From positions 1-38,912 of the forward strand of contig CAZUJL010000032.1 of the NCBI GenBank assembly GCA_964620045.1: a stretch of DNA of 38,912 bases. The letters are read 5' to 3'. Positions 28,010-35,533 of this stretch are shown here, piece by piece. This stretch comes from VFKU01 sp964620045. Its GTDB lineage: Bacteria; Hydrogenedentota; Hydrogenedentia; Hydrogenedentales; GCA-2746185. Below the pieces are notes generated by a model that saw only the letters and a program-made list of their open reading frames with translations, searched no databases and was not told the origin of the DNA. Numbering within the stretch: the stretch's first letter is position 1; every line of letters starts with the position of its first letter. Made by a program: the position numbers and the translations under genes.

Positions 28010-28950
28010 GGCTTCTTGTTGCCCAAGGTCCACGCGACCGTGCGCTTGATGCCTTCGCGCAGGGGGACCTTCGGGTCGTAGCCCAGCAGCGAGCGTGCCT
28101 TGCCGATGTTCGCGACGTAGTGCGTCACTTCGCCGACGCGCGCGGGCTCGACGGTCATGTTCGGCTTGATGCCGAGTTCCTCGCCGATGAACTGCGCCAT
28201 GGACACGAGGCTGTGGCCCTGGCCGTAGGCGAGGTTGATCGTGTGGTTGTGATCGCGGCCGGCGAGCAGTGATTCGATGCCGCGGGTTACGCCGTCCACG
28301 CAATCGTCGACGTAGGTGAAGTCGAGCACCTTTTCGCCACCAAACACGACGATCGGCTGGCCGTTACGAATGCGGCGCACGAAGAGCGGAATGACGCGCT
28401 CCATGCGCTCGATGTCGTTGTCATAGCGGCCGTAAACGTTGCTGAAGCGGAAGATGATGTAGTTCATGTCGTAGCACTGCGCGTAGGAATAGACCAGGGC
28501 TTCGCCCGCGATCTTGCTGGCGGAGTATGGACTTTCCGTGAACGCGAAGTCGGCGTGCGACTCTTCGGTGATGTAGCGGTGGATGTCGCCGTAGACCTCG
28601 CGCGAGCTGGAGAAAATCAGCGGCAGTCTGTGGCGCCGGCAGAACTCGAGCACGTTGAAGGTCATGGTGATGTTCTCGAGCGCGCGGTCCGGTTGCTCGA
28701 CGAGCTCATGCACCTTCGCGTGCGCGGCGAAATGCACCACGATGTCGAGCTTTTCCGGATAGACGGCGTGTCCGATGCCGGTGTCGAAGTTTTTGTACGG
28801 CGTGCTGAGGTCTTGCAGTAGCGTCTCGATGCGATCGGTCCACGTGTTCGGCCGGATGTCGACGCCATAGACGAAGTGGCCGTTGTCGAGCAGGCGCAGG
28901 GCGAGGTTCGTGCCGATTTGGCCGCTGGAACCGGTGATCAATACGCGCAT
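28006..28950 (-). CDS. NAD-dependent nucleotide-sugar epimerase/dehydratase (extended SDR)
   Basis: Extended short-chain dehydrogenase, 314 residues, the usual length for UDP-hexose 4-epimerases and related enzymes. The NAD motif is G7-S-S-G10-Q-I-G13; the active site has Ser114-116 in FSSSREVYGD and Y142-S-A-S-K146. C-terminal landmarks are LDFTYVDDCVDGVTRGIE and ARSLLGYDPKVPLREGI. It most likely epimerises or dehydrates a nucleotide sugar for surface polysaccharide; the exact sugar is unknown and no glycosyltransferases are adjacent. It starts 15 bases after cysK and is probably co-transcribed with it. Confidence 0.92.
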   Translation of the reverse strand: MRVLITGSSGQIGTNLALRLLDNGHFVYGVDIRPNTWTDRIETLLQDLSTPYKNFDTGIGHAVYPEKLDIVVHFAAHAKVHELVEQPDRALENITMTFNVLEFCRRHRLPLIFSSSREVYGDIHRYITEESHADFAFTESPYSASKIAGEALVYSYAQCYDMNYIIFRFSNVYGRYDNDIERMERVIPLFVRRIRNGQPIVVFGGEKVLDFTYVDDCVDGVTRGIESLLAGRDHNHTINLAYGQGHSLVSMAQFIGEELGIKPNMTVEPARVGEVTHYVANIGKARSLLGYDPKVPLREGIKRTVAWTLGNKKP

Positions 28951-28965
28951 TCGTGCAAAATCCGA

Positions 28966-29892
28966 TCAGGCTTCAAACAACGGGGTTGAGAGGTAGCGCT
29001 CGCCCGAGTCGGGCAGAATGACGACGATGTTTTTCCCGGCGTAGTCCGGCCGCGCGGCGAGGCGCAGCGCCACGGCCGCGGCGGCGCCGCAACTGATGCC
29101 GCTGATCAGGCCTTCCTCGCGCGCGAGACGCCGCGCGACTTCAAAAGACTCGTCACCGGAGATCAGCTCCACGCGATCGACGACGGAGGCATCGTAGTTG
29201 TCCGGAACGAATCCGGCGCCGATGCCCTGGATGCGGTGCGGACCGGGTTGCCCCTTGGACAACACGGGTGATTCTTCCGGCTCAACCGCGATCGTTTCGA
29301 CTTTTTTCTTGCGCTCGTGCTTGAGGTAACGGCTCACGCCGCTGATCGTGCCGCCCGTGCCGACGCCGGCGACGAAGACGTCGACTTGCCCGTCGGTGTC
29401 GTTCCAGATTTCGGGGCCGGTGGTCTTGAAATGGATCTCCGGGTTTGCCGGATTCTTGAACTGCTGCGGCAGGAAGTAGCCTTTGTTGTCGCGGACCAGT
29501 TTCTCCGCTTCGCGAATGGCGCCCGGCATGCCGGCTTCCGCGGGCGTGAGGATGAGCTGCGCGCCGTAAGCCTTCAGCATGTTGCGGCGCTCGATGCTGT
29601 AGGTTTCCGGCATCGTGAGGATGAGTTTGTATCCGCGCGCGGCGGCGACGAAGGCGAGCGCGATGCCCGTGTTCCCCGAGGTCGGCTCGACGATGACGCC
29701 GCCCGGTTTCAGCACGCCGCGCTTTTCGGCGTCCCACACCATGTTCGCGCCGATGCGACACTTGACCGAGTAGGCCGGGTTGCGGCCTTCGACCTTGCCG
29801 AACACGCGAGCCTTCAGGCCCTTGGCGAGGTTGTGCAGCTCGACGAGCGGCGTGTTTCCGATACTTTCGCTTGCGTCGCGGTAGACCCGCAT
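28966..29892 (-). CDS. cysK: Cysteine synthase A (O-acetylserine sulfhydrylase)
   Basis: PLP enzyme making cysteine from O-acetylserine and sulfide, 308 residues. PLP Lys44 lies in NPAYSVKCRIGANMVWDAE, close to the classic CysK sequence. Cofactor and substrate loops are TSGNTGIALA, GVGTGGTISGVSRYLK and GISCGAAAAVAL. The ATG at 29892 has AAGGA 6 bases upstream; a frame extending to 29934 adds nothing recognisable. The protein ends at YLSTPLFEA, the normal CysK end region. No serine acetyltransferase gene is adjacent. Confidence 0.96.
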   Translation of the reverse strand: MRVYRDASESIGNTPLVELHNLAKGLKARVFGKVEGRNPAYSVKCRIGANMVWDAEKRGVLKPGGVIVEPTSGNTGIALAFVAAARGYKLILTMPETYSIERRNMLKAYGAQLILTPAEAGMPGAIREAEKLVRDNKGYFLPQQFKNPANPEIHFKTTGPEIWNDTDGQVDVFVAGVGTGGTISGVSRYLKHERKKKVETIAVEPEESPVLSKGQPGPHRIQGIGAGFVPDNYDASVVDRVELISGDESFEVARRLAREEGLISGISCGAAAAVALRLAARPDYAGKNIVVILPDSGERYLSTPLFEA

Positions 29893-30038
29893 GGGTGGTC
29901 CTTCGTGCCGTGTGAATCGCGCCCCCGAGCGCAATTCGGGACGCCGATGCTAACAAAGGCGGGGGCGGGAATCCAGACGCGGACTCGAATACACCGGTCG
30001 TAAGGGATTACGATAGCGCGCACGAGGGGGTCTTCCGA

Positions 30039-30545
30039 ATGCGCTACGCGTTGCTTGGGTTGTGTCTGTTGGCTGCAGGTTGCGGCCCGAGCATCCACAA
30101 CGCGGTGGCCAAGAACGATATCGAGACCGTGAAGGCCTTGCTAGCCGAGGACAAGGGCTATTGCTATGCGCGGGACAGAATTGGCAAGACGCCGATACAC
30201 TTTGCGATTACCTTCGCCCGGCCGGAGATTCTGGGAGAACTGCTTGCGGCGGGGTGCGACGTGAATGCCGTGGACGACACGGGCATGACGCCGCTGCACG
30301 TGGCGGCATTCATTGATCTGCCGGGCGCGGCTCCGGTGTTGTTGGGGGCAGGGGCCCAGATCGAGGCCAAGGACGAGTTTGGGGACACACCGTTGCACAC
30401 GGCCGCCATGCGCGGCGCAACGCGCATGGTCGAGTTGTTGATCGGCGCTGGGGCAGATACGGCCGCGAAGAATGCCAAGGGAAAAACGCCGAAGGAACTC
30501 GCGGAACAGTATGGACAGTCCGCTGCGGCGGCGTTACTGCCCTAA
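30039..30545 (+). CDS. Ankyrin-repeat lipoprotein
   Basis: 168 residues. The signal peptide ends in the lipobox L-A-A-G-C15, so the protein should be lipidated at Cys15. Four ankyrin-type repeats follow, three with the canonical GxTPLHxAA core (GKTPIHFAI, GMTPLHVAA, GDTPLHTAA) and a last partial GKTPKELAE. Ankyrin proteins bind partner proteins; the partner is unknown. The ATG has GAGGGGG 9 bases upstream. It is divergent from cysK and followed by a large nested repeat. Confidence 0.9.
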   Translation: MRYALLGLCLLAAGCGPSIHNAVAKNDIETVKALLAEDKGYCYARDRIGKTPIHFAITFARPEILGELLAAGCDVNAVDDTGMTPLHVAAFIDLPGAAPVLLGAGAQIEAKDEFGDTPLHTAAMRGATRMVELLIGAGADTAAKNAKGKTPKELAEQYGQSAAAALLP

Positions 30546-30558
30546 AATTATTGGACAG

Positions 30559-30669
30559 GATTGACACGATTTACATGATTTGAAAGTTCAACTGATTAAG
30601 AGCAGGGCGGCCACGGGGGGCCGCCCCTACGATGGCGCTTTGAATCTTGTTAATCTTGTAAATCCTGTC
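30559..30669. repeat. Inverted 9-nt-period repeat with a GC hairpin nested in its loop
   Basis: Left arm: GATTGACAC, GATTTACAT, GATTTGAAA at a 9-base period from 30559. Right arm (30638-30669): CTTTGAATC, then TTGTTAATC, TTGTAAATC, CTGTC, the reverse complement at the same period. Arms are separated by about 52 bases that contain the GC hairpin repeat at 30605-30632. The ilvD terminator hairpin at 16772 uses the same unit with a short loop. It fills the gap between the ankyrin and RNase HI genes. Confidence 0.8.
30605..30632. repeat. GC hairpin repeat, copy 2 (nested)
   Basis: Arms GGGCGGCC (30605-30612) and GGCCGCCC (30619-30626) around ACGGGG, followed by CTACGA. Same 8-6-8 layout and tail as 21870-21897, with compensatory changes in the two inner base pairs. 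Confidence 0.75.
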
Positions 30670-30690
30670 AAAAACGAAGTTGGGGGTTGA

Positions 30691-31137
30691 ATGACGGTAT
30701 CGAAGAATCGGGTGATTGTGTATACCGACGGCGGTTGTGTGCCAAATCCGGGGGTGGGTGGATGGGCTGCGGTGCTGCTCAGCGGTGAGAACCGCCGGGA
30801 AATTGCCGGCGGCGAGCCGGAGACGACGAACAACCGCATGGAACTGACGGCGGCCTGCGAGGCGCTTGAGGCGCTGAAGCGGCCGTGCGAAGTGACCCTG
30901 CATACTGATTCGGAATACATGAAGCGGGGCTACACCGAGTGGCTGCCGCGCTGGAAGAAAAACGGCTGGAAGACCCGCGAAGGCAAAGTGAAAAACGACG
31001 ACCTGTGGAAGCGGCTTGATGAACAGGTACAGCGGCATCATGTCCGCTGGGAGTGGGTGCGGGGGCACTCGGGGGTCGAAGAGAACGAGCGGTGCGACGA
31101 ACTCGTGCGCAACGAGATTGAAAAGCAGCGCCTGTGA
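30691..31137 (+). CDS. rnhA: Ribonuclease HI
   Basis: Removes RNA from RNA-DNA hybrids. 148 residues. All four catalytic acids are in place: Asp13 (VYTDGGC), Glu51 (MELTA), Asp73 (HTDSEYM) and Asp136 (NERCDEL), with His126 in RGHSG. The basic handle region (WLPRWKKNGWKTREGKVKN) typical of E. coli-type enzymes is present. The ATG at 30691 follows GGGGG. A weak hairpin lies after the stop. Confidence 0.97.
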   Translation: MTVSKNRVIVYTDGGCVPNPGVGGWAAVLLSGENRREIAGGEPETTNNRMELTAACEALEALKRPCEVTLHTDSEYMKRGYTEWLPRWKKNGWKTREGKVKNDDLWKRLDEQVQRHHVRWEWVRGHSGVEENERCDELVRNEIEKQRL

Positions 31138-31143
31138 TCGCTT

Positions 31144-31172
31144 CTTAAGCCGCATTCCGCCAAGGGCTTAAG
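31144..31172. other. Inverted repeat after rnhA
   Basis: CTTAAGCC (31144-31151) and GGCTTAAG (31165-31172), a perfect 8-bp stem with a 13-base loop, followed by TGCAATTTCG. Without a T-run it is a poor terminator. It ends 10 bases before the -35 of the kinase promoter, so it could also be a protein-binding site. Confidence 0.45.
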
Positions 31173-31182
31173 TGCAATTTCG

Positions 31183-31211
31183 TTGACCCGCAAACCCCGC
31201 GCTGGCATAAT
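31183..31211 (+). promoter_or_regulatory. Promoter of the hybrid histidine kinase gene
   Basis: TTGACC (31183-31188), 17-base spacer, CATAAT (31206-31211), 38 bases before the start at 31250. Both hexamers differ from consensus at one position. Confidence 0.7.
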
Positions 31212-31249
31212 TGGGCCGTCCGTGAGGGAGAAAGTGCCATAGGAGCGTG

Positions 31250-33640
31250 ATGCGAGGGTTTAGCCGCCTACGCAGCGACCGGCCGTATTACCTGATTCCC
31301 ATCATGTTGGGAATGGCCGGGGTGCTGTTCTCCAATCAGATCAACGACGTGGCGCTGCGCACCATCGTCGTCGGCATCTGCGTCACCATTCCGGTATTCA
31401 TCGGCGGCAACCTGCTGGCGCGCATCTACAGCGACGGCCTGCAGCGCTGGCTACTTATCGCGGGTATTTTTGGACTCTCGCTCGGTGCGGTGTTAACGGT
31501 ATCGGGTCTTACCGAGAGCCTGATCAAGAGTGACGTGGTCGACGCGCAACTCGGCGTTATGTCACGCGGGATCGGCATCGGCAGTCTGCTGCTGGGCCTG
31601 CTCGTGCTGCTGTATGCCGTGATTCGGTCAGAGGCGCTGTTCGACGAGCTCGGCGATCGCTTTCGCCACATCGCCGACCACATGGGCGAAGGCTTCATTC
31701 TGATCGACGAAAAGGGCAATGTCGTTCTTATCAACCGCGCGCTGACCGAGACGACCGGTATCAACGAATCCGCGATCCTTGGCAAGCGCCTGCAAGACCT
31801 TGCGCAACAATTCGGCGTGGAGCCTGTGGTCGAGGCGGGCGAACGCCGCCGCCGCGCGCTGGCGTCCACCTACGAAGCCGTGTGGACCCGCACGGGCGAC
31901 GAGATGTGGTTTCTCGTGAACGAGTCGCCGCTCTTCGATCGGCGCAAACGCCGCATCGGCACGCTGCTGACCCTGCACGACATCACCGAAGAGCATCGCC
32001 TCAAAGTTCGCCTTGAAGGCTACACTCACGGGTTGCAGCAGCTCGTCGAGAGCCGCACCGAAAAATTACATGCGTCGCAACAGCGGTACCGCGAGCTCGT
32101 GATGACGATGAACGAAGGCTTCGTCACGATCGACGAGAACCTGCGCGTGCGCTTCTCGAACGATCGCATCCGCGAGATCCTTGGACTCTCCGGCGAGCTC
32201 ATTCAGGGCCGCAACCTGACCGACTTTGTGCACCCGACCGACTACGCGCGCCTGGAAGAGGCGCTGCGCTCGGCGGAAGGCGGCCACACGATGGAAGGCC
32301 ACCAGGAGTATGTGTTCGTGCGCGAAGACGGCAGCGGCGTGCCGGTGAAGGTGTCGGTCGCGATGCTGGAAGACTCGGCCGATCCGCAGGCCGCGCGCTA
32401 TTCGCTCGTGATTACGGACGTGCAAGAGATTAAGGCCATGCAGCAGCAGCTTGAGCGCCATGCGGCGGAATTGGAGCAAGCGAACGCCGAGTTGCGCGAG
32501 CTGGACCGCGCCAAGAACGTGTTTCTGTCGAACGTGAGCCACGAACTGCGCACGCCGCTGGGAACGCTGGACGGCTACATCGACATGATTGCGTCGGAGA
32601 CGCTGGGACATGTCGAGGCGCCGCAGAAGGCCGCGCTTGAGGTAATGTCGCGCAATGTCGAGCGACTGACCTCGATGATCAACGAGATGATCGAGTCGAG
32701 CCGCATGGAAATCCGCGGCATCCGGCTCGTGCGCGAATTGTGGGGTGTGCGATCGCTGGTGATGGAGGCGGTCGATTCTGCGCGGCCCGACGCGATGAAG
32801 AAAGACCTGAGCGTGAACGTGCATGCACCGGAGTCGCTGCCGTATCAATGGGGCGATCGCGGCAAGCTCGCGCAGGTGCTGGGTATTCTGCTGAACAACG
32901 CGATGAAATTTACACAGCCCGGCGGCAGCATCACGGTCGTGGCCGAGGTGAAGGGCCGCGATGTCGTCTTGTCGGTGTCGGACACGGGCATCGGCATAGC
33001 CGCGGAACACCACGAGCGCATCTTCCGGAAGTTTTACCAAGTCGACAGTTCGATGACGCGCCACTATCAGGGCACGGGGATCGGGTTGTCGATCGCGAAG
33101 GCGATCGCGGAAGCGCACGGCGGCACGATTGAGCTGGAGAGCACGCCGGGCCAGGGCAGCACCTTCCGCGTGGTGCTCACGCAGGCCACCTTCATGCTGT
33201 CCGACGAGACCCTCGATGCCGCGCCGCTCAGCGATCGCCGGATTTTCCTGGTGAACGATTTTCCGGATTCGCTGGATGCGCTCGCCACCACATTGGAACA
33301 GGCGGGCGCGGAGGTCGTGCGGCTGGTGTCGGGCTTCGAATGCATGCGGCAGGCGCGGGAGCTGCGTCCGCACGCGATCATACTGGACGAGGCCCTGCAC
33401 AATCCCGAGATCACCGAGGCGGTAAAGCGCATTATCGAGAATCCGGAAACGCGGCGCGTGCCGCTGATTACCTTGTGGGACCGCAAAGGCGATCACCCGA
33501 GCGAGGCCGAAGAGGCCGTGTCGCAAGCGTCGCGGGTGTTGATTAAGCCGTTTACGGCAGGCTTGCTCGTGCGCACGGTGGACGAAGAGTTGCGCCGGGC
33601 GGATGCATTTGGGGAACGGCCTGCCGAAGCGGCATCATAA
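31250..33640 (+). CDS. Membrane-bound PAS hybrid histidine kinase
   Basis: 796 residues. Four hydrophobic helices (about 15-30, 36-60, 68-90, 103-126) anchor it; then two PAS domains (about 130-250 and 278-395), joined and followed by coiled-coil stretches. The kinase core has H431 in SNVSHELRTPLG, Asn549 in LLNNAMKF, and G boxes DTGIGI and GTGIGLSI. A C-terminal receiver (about 663-780) keeps phospho-acceptor Asp713 (IILDEAL), a Thr in LITLWD and Lys in VLIKPF, but the acidic pair is ND instead of DD. So it may be a weakly phosphorylated receiver. ATG at 31250 is preferred over GTG at 31247 because AGGAG is 4 bases upstream. No partner regulator gene is adjacent. Confidence 0.93.
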   Translation: MRGFSRLRSDRPYYLIPIMLGMAGVLFSNQINDVALRTIVVGICVTIPVFIGGNLLARIYSDGLQRWLLIAGIFGLSLGAVLTVSGLTESLIKSDVVDAQLGVMSRGIGIGSLLLGLLVLLYAVIRSEALFDELGDRFRHIADHMGEGFILIDEKGNVVLINRALTETTGINESAILGKRLQDLAQQFGVEPVVEAGERRRRALASTYEAVWTRTGDEMWFLVNESPLFDRRKRRIGTLLTLHDITEEHRLKVRLEGYTHGLQQLVESRTEKLHASQQRYRELVMTMNEGFVTIDENLRVRFSNDRIREILGLSGELIQGRNLTDFVHPTDYARLEEALRSAEGGHTMEGHQEYVFVREDGSGVPVKVSVAMLEDSADPQAARYSLVITDVQEIKAMQQQLERHAAELEQANAELRELDRAKNVFLSNVSHELRTPLGTLDGYIDMIASETLGHVEAPQKAALEVMSRNVERLTSMINEMIESSRMEIRGIRLVRELWGVRSLVMEAVDSARPDAMKKDLSVNVHAPESLPYQWGDRGKLAQVLGILLNNAMKFTQPGGSITVVAEVKGRDVVLSVSDTGIGIAAEHHERIFRKFYQVDSSMTRHYQGTGIGLSIAKAIAEAHGGTIELESTPGQGSTFRVVLTQATFMLSDETLDAAPLSDRRIFLVNDFPDSLDALATTLEQAGAEVVRLVSGFECMRQARELRPHAIILDEALHNPEITEAVKRIIENPETRRVPLITLWDRKGDHPSEAEEAVSQASRVLIKPFTAGLLVRTVDEELRRADAFGERPAEAAS

Positions 33641-33712
33641 GGGTGGTGGTGGAGGAGACGCATCGCCGTGGCGGGGGCTGCGGCGGGCGATCATTTCGTT
33701 TGGGGGATAGTA

Positions 33713-34864
33713 ATGCGACGTAACGCAATCTTTCTTTTGGGGGCCGTCGTGGCCGGCCTGCCCATGCTGGCCGTGGCGCAGACGAAAATCCCACCCGAAG
33801 TCAGCGTCTACTCCGTGGAAGCCGAGACCGGGCTCGAACTGTTCGCGCACGATGCCGATCGCGTGCGCCCGCCTGCGAGCATGATCAAGCTTGGCCTGAT
33901 GCTGATGGTCGCGGAAGGCCTGCACACCGGCCAATGGACGCTCGAATCGCCAATCACGGCCACGCGCCACGCCGAGAAGATGGGCGGCACTCAGGTCTAC
34001 GTGAAGATGGGCGAGAGTTATCCACTCGGCAAGCTGATGCTCGCCGTGGCGGTGGCGTCGGCGAACGACGCGGCCATGGCTGTGGCCGAGGGCTTGTGGG
34101 GATCCGAAGAGAACTATCTTGAAGCCGTGAACAAGCGCATTGGTGAGCTTGGCATGAAGAGTTCCGTGTTTCGCAGCGTGCACGGTCTGCCGCCGGATCG
34201 CGGCGAGCAGCCGGACGAAACGACGGCGCGCGACATGGCGACGCTGGCGCGCGAATGCCTGAAGCATCCACAGATTAGCGCGTGGACGAGCACGGTGCGG
34301 TTTAAATTCCGCGAAGAGCAGGCGGAGTTCGTGTCGACGAACAAGCTGTTGCAGCAGATGGACGAGTGCGACGGCATGAAGACCGGATACATTCGCGCGG
34401 CGGGCTTCTGCATCACGGCGACGGCGAAGCGCGGCGACGTGCGCGTGATCACGGTCGTGATGGGTCACCCGGACAACGCGGCGCGGTTCAGGCTCGCGAA
34501 GCAGATGCTTACGAGCGGACTGGAGAGCGTGCGCAAGGGGCTCGTGCTCGCGAAGGACGATGTGCAGACGCCGATCATCGATGTTGAGAACGGCAAGGCC
34601 GATTCAGTCGGCGTTCATGTGTCGGACGACATCTGGGCGACGACGCGCTCGGAAGATTGGGAGCGCGTGCAGTTGGTGTGGGAGACGCCCTCGAAACTTA
34701 CGGCGCCCGTGACGGCCGGCAGCGAAGTGGGCGAGGTCCGCGCTGAACTGGACGGCCACGTGATTGGCAAGGCGAAGGTCGTGCTGTCGGGCAGCGTCGA
34801 TCAGACCACGTGGATCTGGCGCACCGAGAAGATGATTCGGTCTTTCCTGAACACGAGTGACTGA
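33713..34864 (+). CDS. D-alanyl-D-alanine carboxypeptidase (S11, PBP5/6-like)
   Basis: Periplasmic peptidoglycan carboxypeptidase, 383 residues. Signal peptide at 1-22 (RRNAIFLLGAVVAGLPMLA). Active-site motifs are S56-M-I-K59, S116-A-N118 and K223-T-G225. The C-terminal domain (about 285-355) has the PBP5-like beta fold, and the last 20 residues (WIWRTEKMIRSFLNTS) resemble an amphipathic membrane anchor. It trims the terminal D-Ala from stem peptides. The ATG at 33713 follows GGGGG; an upstream GTG frame (33668) would lengthen the leader without need. Its stop is only 5 bases from the stop of the convergent rpe. Confidence 0.95.
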   Translation: MRRNAIFLLGAVVAGLPMLAVAQTKIPPEVSVYSVEAETGLELFAHDADRVRPPASMIKLGLMLMVAEGLHTGQWTLESPITATRHAEKMGGTQVYVKMGESYPLGKLMLAVAVASANDAAMAVAEGLWGSEENYLEAVNKRIGELGMKSSVFRSVHGLPPDRGEQPDETTARDMATLARECLKHPQISAWTSTVRFKFREEQAEFVSTNKLLQQMDECDGMKTGYIRAAGFCITATAKRGDVRVITVVMGHPDNAARFRLAKQMLTSGLESVRKGLVLAKDDVQTPIIDVENGKADSVGVHVSDDIWATTRSEDWERVQLVWETPSKLTAPVTAGSEVGEVRAELDGHVIGKAKVVLSGSVDQTTWIWRTEKMIRSFLNTSD

Positions 34865-34869
34865 GTGGC

Positions 34870-35520
34870 CTAGCGCCCCGCGTGGCGCAGGGTGTCGATG
34901 GCGGTGAGGTAGGAGTCGCTCCGGAAGATATAGGACCCGGCGACGAGCACGTTCGCGCCGGCCTCGACGGCGTCCGGCGCGGTGCGATTGTCGATGCCGC
35001 CGTCCACTTGTAAGTCTTTCTCGTTCCCAATCATCGACCGCACCATGCGGATTTTTTCGAGCATCTCGGGGATGAAGGTTTGTCCGCCGAATCCGGGGTT
35101 TACCGTCATCACCAGCACGAAGTCGATACCATCGACGACGAATTCGATGTCGTCCTGTGAGGTGCCGGGATTGAGCACGACACCCGCCTTGCAGCCGAGG
35201 TCGCGGATTTTCTCCGCAAGCCGAAGCGGATGCCGCGTCGCTTCAATGTGAAACGAGATCGAGTCCGCACCGGAAGCCGCGAAGGGTTCGATGAATTCCT
35301 CGGGGTTCGTGATCATCAGATGCACGTCCATTGGCACGGTGCAGTGCTGGCGCAACGCGGCGACGATCGGCGGGCCCATCGTGAGGTTCGGCGTGAAGTG
35401 GCCGTCCATCACGTCGATGTGAATCCAGTCCGCGCCGGCATCGGTGACCGCTTTCACTTCTTCGCCGAGACGGCTGAAGTCGCTGGCGAGGATGGACGGC
35501 GCGATGAGCAAGCGGGGCAT
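34870..35520 (-). CDS. rpe: Ribulose-phosphate 3-epimerase
   Basis: Pentose phosphate pathway enzyme interconverting ribulose-5-phosphate and xylulose-5-phosphate. 216 residues, normal length. TIM-barrel landmarks: APSILASDFSRLG, HIDVMDGHFTPNLTMGP, DVHLMITNPE, VMTVNPGFGGQTFIP and QVDGGIDNRTAP. Metal ligands His and Asp lie in HIDVMDGHF, and the late Asp in VDGG. The ATG at 35520 has GAGGA 10 bases upstream, within the end of the upstream PASTA gene spacing (13 bases). Last gene of the leftward fmt-rsmB-PASTA-rpe unit. Confidence 0.96.
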   Translation of the reverse strand: MPRLLIAPSILASDFSRLGEEVKAVTDAGADWIHIDVMDGHFTPNLTMGPPIVAALRQHCTVPMDVHLMITNPEEFIEPFAASGADSISFHIEATRHPLRLAEKIRDLGCKAGVVLNPGTSQDDIEFVVDGIDFVLVMTVNPGFGGQTFIPEMLEKIRMVRSMIGNEKDLQVDGGIDNRTAPDAVEAGANVLVAGSYIFRSDSYLTAIDTLRHAGR

Positions 35521-35533
35521 GTGGTGCGGTTCC

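Noticed and set aside
32066..33526. Minus-strand open frame opposite the histidine kinase
   Set aside because: Arg/His-rich shadow; the kinase motifs are on the plus strand.
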